DNA of 36,622 nt from Gnetum montanum. Taxonomy: Eukaryota; Streptophyta; Gnetopsida; Gnetales; Gnetaceae. The notes beneath the pieces were generated by a model. It searched no databases, was not told the DNA's origin, and was given only the letters and a program-made list of their open reading frames with translations. The stretch covers positions 58,390 to 95,011 of the forward strand of contig MNCI01009501.1 of assembly GCA_015680685.1 (NCBI GenBank), in the 5' to 3' direction. The position numbers and the translations under genes were made by a program. Positions 29,771 to 36,622 of this stretch are shown here, in pieces (within the stretch, counting starts at the first letter, position 1; each line of letters starts with the position of its first letter).

Positions 29771-30707
29771 TGATGAGAGCGGTTACTGTAGCAGTTTATT
29801 CTAATTATTAGAGTGGCAGTTTTTCTAATTATTAGAGTGGTAGTTTCTCTAAAATTAGAGTGGCAGTTTCTCTAAAATTATAGTGGCAATTTCTCTAATT
29901 AGAGTGGCAGTTTTTCTAATTATTAGAGTAGTTGCTCCCGAGCCTATAAATACAATGCCCAGGTGCACAATTTAGGGAGGAAGTCTTGGGAGAAAGTCTT
30001 TCAAGGGAAATCTTTTAGAAGTCTTTTAGGAGTCAAGTAGCAAAACTTTTGTAGTTAGACTATTTTCCAAGTGCCCATAGCAAGAGGTCTACGTATGGAC
30101 GGATCTTTATTCAAGCATTATGTACCTGAGCACACCTTGTGTACGGCAATAAAGACGAGCTCTTGGATTCATCCTTGTAGCACTTGAGATTTGTTTTCTT
30201 GCTCATTTCTTTTATTTTATTTTCTTCTACATTTATTTTATTTTATTTTATTTTATGCACTTTACATTTCTGTTATTAGCACACATAGTATGATCACTTC
30301 GAGCATGCATGTAACACTTGGTAACCCAGTAACGATTAGCGTTTGGTAATCCAAGTAGTGTTGCATTGGTTCAGGATGTGTACGACAAGTGAGAACGGAT
30401 ACTGGTGTTAGGATTAGTTTAAAGCCTAGTTAATCAGTAATTAAGTTAAATTAGTCACTTACTTATCTCTCTCTCTCCTCCCTTATTAGCAACAGGACAT
30501 AAAAACATAAAAGCTATAAAAATCATATGCCTCAAGCTTACTTAACCATACAATCGTGACATACAAGTAAGTTTGGGAAGACAAAAATCAACCAATGTCC
30601 TTGTTCCATAAGGGCACGTAAGCACTTAGTCCTTAGAATTCAACCAGATCATGCATGAAATGCTTGTATTTATATGGTTGAGTGTAGGGGTACCTCGCCA
30701 CTCATCA
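29771..30707 (+). repeat. 5' LTR of Element 4 (937 bp) with a replaced U3
   Basis: It starts TGATGAGAGC and ends CACTCATCA before the primer-binding site. R-U5 (from about 30080) aligns with Element 3, but U3 has no GATATC site. Instead it has a tandem repeat of a 21-25-base unit and a TATA box (CCTATAAATAC, about 29940-29950). Confidence 0.88.
29791..29930 (+). repeat. Six-copy tandem repeat in Element 4 U3
   Basis: Units start at 29791, 29816, 29840, 29863, 29886 and 29907 and are 25, 24, 23, 23, 21 and 24 bases long. The pattern is GCAGTTTCTCTAATTATTAGAGTG; CTCTAAT and ATTAGAG make each unit internally palindromic. The TATA box follows about 10 bases after the array. Confidence 0.85.
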
Positions 30708-30727
30708 TCGACACCGTTGTCGGGGAC
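30708..30727 (+). other. Primer-binding site of Element 4, tRNA-Asp type
   Basis: TCGACACCGTTGTCGGGGAC follows the LTR and is the closest of the three sites to the complement of the plant tRNA-Asp 3' end. Confidence 0.8.
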
Positions 30728-30844
30728 TTAGTTGTTTGTGTGCTAACTAGAACATAGGAAATCATTCACATCGTTGGAACAAACCCTTAGGGTTGATTGA
30801 AAAAAATAATAAACAAGAATACATTGCACACTGAATAGACAAGT

Positions 30845-33330
30845 ATGTCTTCTTCTTTGTATGAAAGCGCCTCACCGCCTAGGTTTGAAACAAGAAACAA
30901 TCGGCGACATAATACACATGACTTTGGTCTGCCAATCCCTCAACAAGTTCGAATGGTATATATTCATCCTGATGAGTATATACCAGACTTCACCTTAATC
31001 CTCCATCAAGATGAACAACTGCATTGGCAAGACTTAGAAGGTAACATAGTGTTACCTCCCGATCATTCAGTCCCAAGCATGCTTCTTCATGCTCTCACAC
31101 AAATTGGCATGTCGCACTTACACATAGAATACATTGTGCAAGACCATGACTCAAGAGAATTCCATCTCATAGAGGCACAACGTCAAAGGGACTTGCAACA
31201 AGAGAGACATCATAAGTCTTTAAAGAGTAAGTGATCCCAAAATGCCTCACATGTCTTAAGCGAAAATGAGGGTGGTGAACCTACCTCAAGTAGTTGACCA
31301 CATAACGATGTTCCTCCCCTTGACTTTGGCCAAGGGGTTGTGTATCAGGTTCTTCATTCAACTATTCATAACCCAGGTCTTGATGCCCAAGGGCATAAAG
31401 GATCCAAAAAGGGACACAAACTCATGATAAAGGTGGACATTCTAATCACAATCGTGATCAGGGCCGAGACCGCAGAAGAGAAGGTAGCAGACACCGTCAT
31501 GGTGATGATTCTTCTTCTTCTTCACCTTCATCATCTCCTTCACCCTTTCCTTCAATATCTAGATGTGGTCATAAAGAAAAAGACCATGGGGATAAAGGTA
31601 GGCAAAGTGGAAGTCATAGATGAAATAGCCAGGAAAGGGTACGAGGGCACTCTAGAGAGTCACGACATAGAAGAAAGGAGAGTAGGGAACAACATAGGCA
31701 TCATAGACGCCATGGGTAAGACAATCACAATGAACCCCTACTCGAAGTATGTTGGACACAACTGAGGCTATTAGAATTCCAACAAGGCACCAGAAAAATA
31801 GTAGGATCAAGAGATTAGATATGAACAATATCCCACAATTTGAAGGGGGATACAACGCTAATCCTTAGAATCACTTACAAGCATTCCGTGATGCATGTGC
31901 CTTACAAAATATAGAGAACGAATGACAAAAACTTAAGTTGTTTCCATAGACACTAGTTAAAGAAGCAAAAAGCTGATATCAGTCTTTAGAACTAGAATCC
32001 ATTCGTAGGTGAAGTACTATGTTAGAACTATTTAATGACAAGTACTAAACGTACTCCCAAGTGTCTAACTTGTAAAGGTAAATCCAAGGCTGGAAACAAG
32101 GAGGACATGAACCCTTGGATGCTGCCATGGGCTAATATTATCCATTGTTACATCATTGTCCTGGCCATGGTTATTCACAAAGGGATCAACTGTGCCATCT
32201 CATGGATGGGCTTAGGCATGAAACAAGAAGAACCCTTGGGACTTATGCCTAAGGAAGACTATCTGAGCTTAGGTCTCATCAAATTCAAAGACTATTGGAG
32301 TAAGTTGCTAAGGAAGAAGGTGAGCTACAGAAGAGAGAAAGTGCAGAAGAGTATAACCAAGATCCTTCCCTTCGGAAGAGGGGAGTAAGATTTTGTGAGG
32401 ATAAAGAAGAGTCACCACTTGAAGAGATGGTGAATAGGGAAACTTTGCCTATTCAAAAGATGACATCAGAAGTTTCAGCAAAGGTAGACCAAATGTGGGA
32501 TTCTCTAGACAATAGATTTTAAATTGTTCTTAAAATAGTAACGGAGTCTACAGAGCAAGGTAGTAATTGCAAAAACAAAAGAAAAAAGAGAGAAGCTGAA
32601 CATGCATGTAGCAAGGGTAAGGGTAAAGCTGCCATTATTGAAGAGGTTGTGGATTTGGAAATAGACAATGATAGTGGATGTGAGATATGTCAAAATGCAA
32701 TCTTAAGGGATGTCACCCTGTAATCTCACATCTGCAAGAGTCTAAGGTGTATGCACTGAACCCACGATTAAACAAAAGGCAAACACCCCGAAGGTTACCT
32801 TATCCTCAAGGTAACCCAAGGAAATTCCACCAACCCTTAACATATTATCCCAGTGGAACTCCACCACAATTGATTGAGCAATATCAATAGTGGCAACACC
32901 CACAACCATGGGGAATGCCATCATCAAGGCAACAGTATCCTTACCAGCAACCTGACTTGTATGGATATTACGTGCAATGACCAATCTCCCCACATGACTC
33001 TACTGGTCACGTCACTACTCAACCTCATTACCAATCCCACGAGTATTATGGGACTCCCTCTTCTAAAGGTGATATTCCGCAAGCATATCATCCTTCTCAT
33101 CTGACCACATCTCTTCCACTAATAGCTCTACTACCACCTACTTCCGCGATGCAAGGTGAAATCCCTACCCAGCCGCAGTAACGTAACACCACGAGGGCTG
33201 TTAACTCTCAACCTACTGTTGGTTTCAATAAATACATGAAGAAAAGACCTTTCTTTAGAACCAATAGTCCAATCAAGCCCTTGCAATCACAAGTGGTTGA
33301 TTCCTTAGATGTCTAAGTATTAATCAAAAC
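30845..33330 (+). pseudogene. Gag polyprotein, decayed (Element 4)
   Basis: ATG at 30845, 137 bases after the LTR, opens 129 codons (MSSSLYESASPPRFETRNNR) to a TGA at 31232. A one-base loss near 31425, relative to Element 3, shifts the frame; the true frame then encodes an Arg/Ser/His-rich linker (SSSSSPSSSPSPFPSISR and HSRESRHRRKESREQHRHH). The Gag core (31820-32085) has TGA or TAG codons in place of Trp. A one-base loss inside the zinc knuckle (32677-32712) breaks it after CEICQ. The Gln/Pro/Tyr-rich tail matches Element 3 down to KKRPFFRTNSP at about 33238-33270. Confidence 0.82.
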
Positions 33331-33339
33331 TTTGAAGCC

Positions 33340-33870
33340 TCCTTCAACTCAACCACTACACTCAATGCATACGATCATGCTAACACATGTCGTACCGATT
33401 GGATCAAAGTTGGCCACCTTCCCAAGAAATTCTCTGATCCTAGGAGTCCTCTGATATACTTACAAATCGTTGGAAATGCACAATGTAAGGCTCTTTTAGA
33501 TTCAGGTTCCGATGTCAACTTGATTTCTCAAGAAATGTACAAGGCCTGGAACCTGCCTCCATTACAAAATGCAACATCCATCTAGAGCTGGCTGACTAGT
33601 CCATCACTGTCCCATTGGGACCGATGGAAGACATTGCATTACCACTATTTGTGGGTGGTCGTACCCAGCTGACTTCCCAGTGATTCAGGTAAATAATGGT
33701 AGGGGGACTTCCCAATCATAATGGAAAGAGCATGGCTAAGCACCATCAACGCACGCCTAGGAATCCGTGATTTTCCCTAGAAATATCAAAGGAAAATACA
33801 TTCGAAAAGATCGAGAAGAAGAAAGTTCCATGCATCGCATATAGTGACACAGGGTGTAATTGCGTACAGA
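33340..33870 (+). pseudogene. Retropepsin-like protease, decayed (Element 4)
   Basis: DSGS is at 33499-33510 within KALLDSGSDVNLISQEMYKAWNLPPL. Frameshifts follow near 33565 and 33640. The second motif region near 33715-33750 is recognisable (MERAWLSTI), with the usual MGRAW changed. Confidence 0.78.
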
Positions 33871-34059
33871 GGTTATGGTTTATGCAAAGTTTAACATTGC
33901 TTGCATGCAATTAGTGTGCACAAGTGATCAACATACAAAGATGCCTATATCCAGCAGCCACACAATAGGAAGGCACCCAGTGGCTAACAGCTAATTAAGA
34001 AAGCAGTTCACTCATATGCATGGAACCAACTAAGGGTTTGACTTGCACTTACATCGATA

Positions 34060-34900
34060 GCATAGACGTATTAGAGCAAGTCCACCACCAACTTCCAAGT
34101 CTTAACCTTGAAAATGTCAACTAGGGGAAGTGGGAAATCCCTGAGAAATTTAAGTAGGAGCCCCTTGAGCTGAAACCATTACCCATCGGTATGGAATACA
34201 CGTTCCTTAAAANGTGTTTGAACCCAAAGCTAAAGTAAGTAGTCAAGGAAGAAATCGGATAGCTTCTCAAGGTTGGGTTCATATACCCCATTGCTGATAG
34301 CGAATAGGTTAGCCCCTTAGTTATTATGCCTAAAAATGGAGGCAAATGGAGGGTGTGCATAGATTTCAGACTACTGAATATGGCAACATTCAAAGATCAC
34401 TTTCTGTTGCCATTTGTTGACCAAGTCTTAGACACCATCGCAGGGCATCGCTACTACAGTTTTTTAGATAGATATAGCAAATATAATCAAATAAAAATAG
34501 CCCAGAAGTCCAAGCCAAGACTACATTCACCAATTTTTAGGGAACATTTGCATACAAACATATGTTGTTTGGCTTGTGCAAGACCCTTGCAACATTTCAA
34601 TGACTAGTTCTAAGCATATTTCAACAACAGATAGGGAATGGCGTGGAGGTCTTTATGGACAACTTCTCCACTTATAGAGCAAACTTTGATCAAGCCTTGG
34701 ACCGGTTAGAGCAAGTGTTAAAAAGATGTGTAGAAACCAATTTGAGGCTCAACTAGCAGAAAAGCTATTTGATGGTCCAAGAAGGCGTAGTACTAGGGCA
34801 CAAATCTCACACATAGGGATCGAGGTGGACCCCGAGAAAATTAAAATTATCTAAGGACTTACCCATCAACCGGAAACTGTCAAAGATCTTCTGTCATTCC
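34060..34900 (+). pseudogene. Reverse transcriptase, decayed (Element 4)
   Basis: Recognisable blocks are KPLPIGMEY (about 34178), NPKLK (34228), GFIYPIADSE, VIMPKNGGKWRVCIDFRLLNMATFKDHF (34325-34400) and FLDRYSKYNQIKIA (34467-34503), where Element 3 has FLDGYSGY. A frameshift follows. The YxDD-type box reads VFMDNFS (34651-34671), the second Asp changed to Asn by one G-to-A, which would inactivate RT. About 190 bases present in Element 3 are missing at a single N (34213). The connection then reads FQTLKQKLVETPILQAPDW into RNase H. Confidence 0.85.
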
Positions 34901-35490
34901 TTGGACATACTAGCTACTATAGGAGATTTATTGAGAACTTTTCAAAGGTTGCCAAACCATTGGTGAAATTAATGAAAAAGGATATACCTTTCGAATGGAC
35001 CATGGAATGCGAATTAGCTTTTCAAACTCTGAAACAAAAGCTAGTAGAAACCCCCATTCTACAAGCTCCTGATTGGTCCAAACCATTCCATATCATGACT
35101 GACGCATCCAACTATGCTTTAGGAGTCATACAAACATAGTTAGATGACCAAAAGCATCCTTATTACATCCACTGTGCAAGTAGAAGTATCACTGGTGCAC
35201 AAATTAACTACACTACCACAGAGAAAGAATTAATCGTTGTAGTGTTTGCACTAGAAAAGTTTAGACACTATGTATTGGGATATAAAGTATATATACATAT
35301 AGATCATAGTGCAATCTGGCTCCTCATGAATAAGCCAATGGTAAGCCCTCGTATCATACGATGGCTTGTAATCTTACAAGAGTTCGATTTAACGATGATC
35401 AATCGCAAGGGCACCGAGAATGTAATTGCTGATCATTTATCTCGATTGCGATGGGATAACAAAGAGGATGAGCATCCAATTTCTGATCAT
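34901..35490 (+). pseudogene. RNase H, decayed (Element 4)
   Basis: Degrades the RNA strand of the hybrid during reverse transcription. MTDASNYALGV carries the first catalytic Asp (35101-35103). TTEKELIVVVFALEKFRHYV carries the Glu region. IHIDHSAIWLL (35293-35325) has the next Asp. The domain ends at NVIADHLSRL. A TAG near 35140 interrupts it; from 35242 to 35625 the frame is open. It is contiguous with RT and integrase. Confidence 0.85.
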
Positions 35491-35626
35491 TTCCCTGATG
35501 AATTCCTCTTTGCTGGTGTAGTGATTAATCAATCACCCACAAAGACAAACTGGTACAGTAGCATTCTTACCTATCTCCTCACCCAACAAACACCACAACA
35601 GTTAAACCTTAAGAAGAAACAATAGT

Positions 35627-36622
35627 TTCTTCACCAAGCCAAGTACTTTATGAAGATCAATGGGTAACTTTACAAAGTGTGTCCCGATGGCTTGGTTCAA
35701 TGGTGTGTTCCCGATATAGATCAACTACGAGTTCTCCAAGACGCTCATGAGGGTCCTTGTGGGGATCATTACGTTGGAAGACAAAAAGCCATCAAGATCC
35801 TACTTGCAAGATATTATTGGCCTACAATATTTCGGGACGCCCATTGTTTCGTCCAATCTTGTGTGCCCTGTCAACGTGATGGGGGAATGACTGCTAGAAT
35901 GGAGGGTCTACAACAATGGATTCAACCATTAGAACCTTCGACATTTGGGGAATTGATTTTATGGGGACGATTACACCAATGTCCAATGGAAAAGCCTATA
36001 TCATTGTTGCTATTGATTACCTAACTAAATGGGCAAAACCAGCTACTGTTAAGGATTGTACATCATCTACAGCTACATGATTTGTTCAACAACAAATCAT
36101 AAATAGGTTTGGTGTGCCTCGTGCACTTATTTCAGACAATGGTACCCACTTCACAAGTGCAACTTTTCGAAAATTAATGCAATGCTTAGGGGTTGAGCAT
36201 AAATTGGCTATACAATCAAGCAGAAGTCACCAATAGGGAGATTACGAAGATATTGACAAGAACCATTAGCAAGTTTAGGCAAGACTGGAGCACTAAACTA
36301 AACGATGATCTTTGGGAATACCGCTCCACATGGAAACTCCCTACAGGCTACTCTCCCTATGAGTTAGCATACAATAAATTACCAACACTTCCCATTCAAA
36401 TTGAGCTCTGTACACTATCCATGGCATGTGACCTCAACCTTGACCGTGATCTAGCATAGAAACAATGGTTAGTAACCCTTAACTTGCTAGATGAAAACCG
36501 ACTAGCTACCCTGTCATCTAACGCGTTGCACAAGGCATTCAATAAACAACGTCATGACCTAAGGATTAGGAAAGTTAAATATCAACCGGGAGATAAGGTT
36601 CTCTACTAGAATCCCACACATG
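35627..36622 (+). pseudogene. Integrase, decayed, cut by window end (Element 4)
   Basis: The N-terminal zinc-binding region has HEGPCGDH (about 35747) and CVPCQ (about 35870). The first catalytic Asp is in IWGIDFMGT at 35955-35957, reached only after a one-base loss near 35937. The second is in SDNGTHF at 36135-36137 and the Glu in TNRE at 36238-36240; residues just before it are deleted. The C-terminal part (WSTKLNDDLWEYRS, PTGYSPYELAYNK, YQPGDKVLY) follows the usual plant Ty3 order. Stops occur near 36079 and 36457. The DD-E triad is otherwise recognisable. Confidence 0.85.

Larger units (their letters stand above)
29771..36622 (+). mobile_element. Element 4: pol-bearing Ty3/gypsy-type LTR retrotransposon, cut by window end
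   Basis: 5' LTR, tRNA-Asp-like primer-binding site, gag, protease, RT, RNase H and integrase in the Ty3 order. All coding parts carry stops and frameshifts, and one RT catalytic Asp is lost. The integrase position after RNase H excludes a copia type. Chromodomain presence cannot be judged because the integrase end is outside the window. Confidence 0.88.

Noticed and set aside
31340-31765. ORF of 141 codons in Element 4 gag
   Set aside because: Only its first part is Gag. After a one-base loss near 31425 it reads the wrong frame; the true frame is the Arg/Ser/His-rich linker. The same applies to 21170-21635 in Element 3.
1-36622. tRNA, rRNA, bacterial operons, CRISPR arrays
   Set aside because: None seen. 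The only tRNA-like signals are the short primer-binding sites after the LTRs.

Overview
This window looks like plant nuclear DNA from a large, repeat-rich genome. I see no host gene. Almost everything is nested, decaying LTR retrotransposon DNA of Ty3/gypsy type, plus one interrupted LINE. All placements below come from reading the sequence and comparing repeats inside the window; no database was searched.

Layout, left to right. (a) 1-720: the end of a minus-strand LTR, inserted into the gag of Element 1. (b) 721-5480: Element 1 (+), with decayed gag and protease, no reverse transcriptase, RNase H or integrase, a long non-coding tail, polypurine tract and 3' LTR. (c) 5481-6014: a minus-strand LTR fragment. 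(d) 6015-9104 continuing at 17606-18311 and perhaps beyond: Element 2 (+), a very AT-rich and probably the oldest copy, split by Element M. (e) 9105-17605: Element M (-), complete from LTR to LTR (about 8.5 kb). It carries gag, no pol, and a decayed sense ORF of about 929 codons with its own promoter. Its interior holds a 701-base assembly gap. (f) 19385-19799 and 28873-29240: one RTE-like LINE (-), split by Element 3. (g) 19800-28872: Element 3 (+), an LTR element with gag, protease and part of RT, itself broken by a minus-strand element of another family, Element B (24598-28250). (h) 29771-36622: Element 4 (+), with gag, protease, RT, RNase H and integrase, all decayed and cut by the window end.

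Elements 1, 2, 3, 4 and M belong to one lineage. They share LTRs that begin TGATG and end CATCA, related R-U5 sequence, related Gag, and, where visible, a primer-binding site resembling the 3' end of plant tRNA-Asp. Elements 3 and 4 have or had pol; Elements 1, 2 and M lack its core and look non-autonomous. M and 2 share an extra downstream unit: a conserved non-coding stretch, an internal promoter and, in M, a large ORF with a region resembling the 'putative plant transposon protein' domain followed by coiled coil.

The most notable signal is the promoter architecture. The short U3 regions, and the internal promoters of M and 2, are built from GATATC-type half-sites. In all 27 neighbouring pairs across seven arrays the gap is 8, 11 or 14 bases. 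In the LTRs the half-site nearest the TATA box lies 18 bases away (17 in one copy). Element 4 has replaced this array with a different palindromic tandem repeat, and the unrelated Element B has a third palindrome type upstream of its TATA box. Decay is dominated by C-to-T and G-to-A changes, as expected for methylated, silenced repeats.
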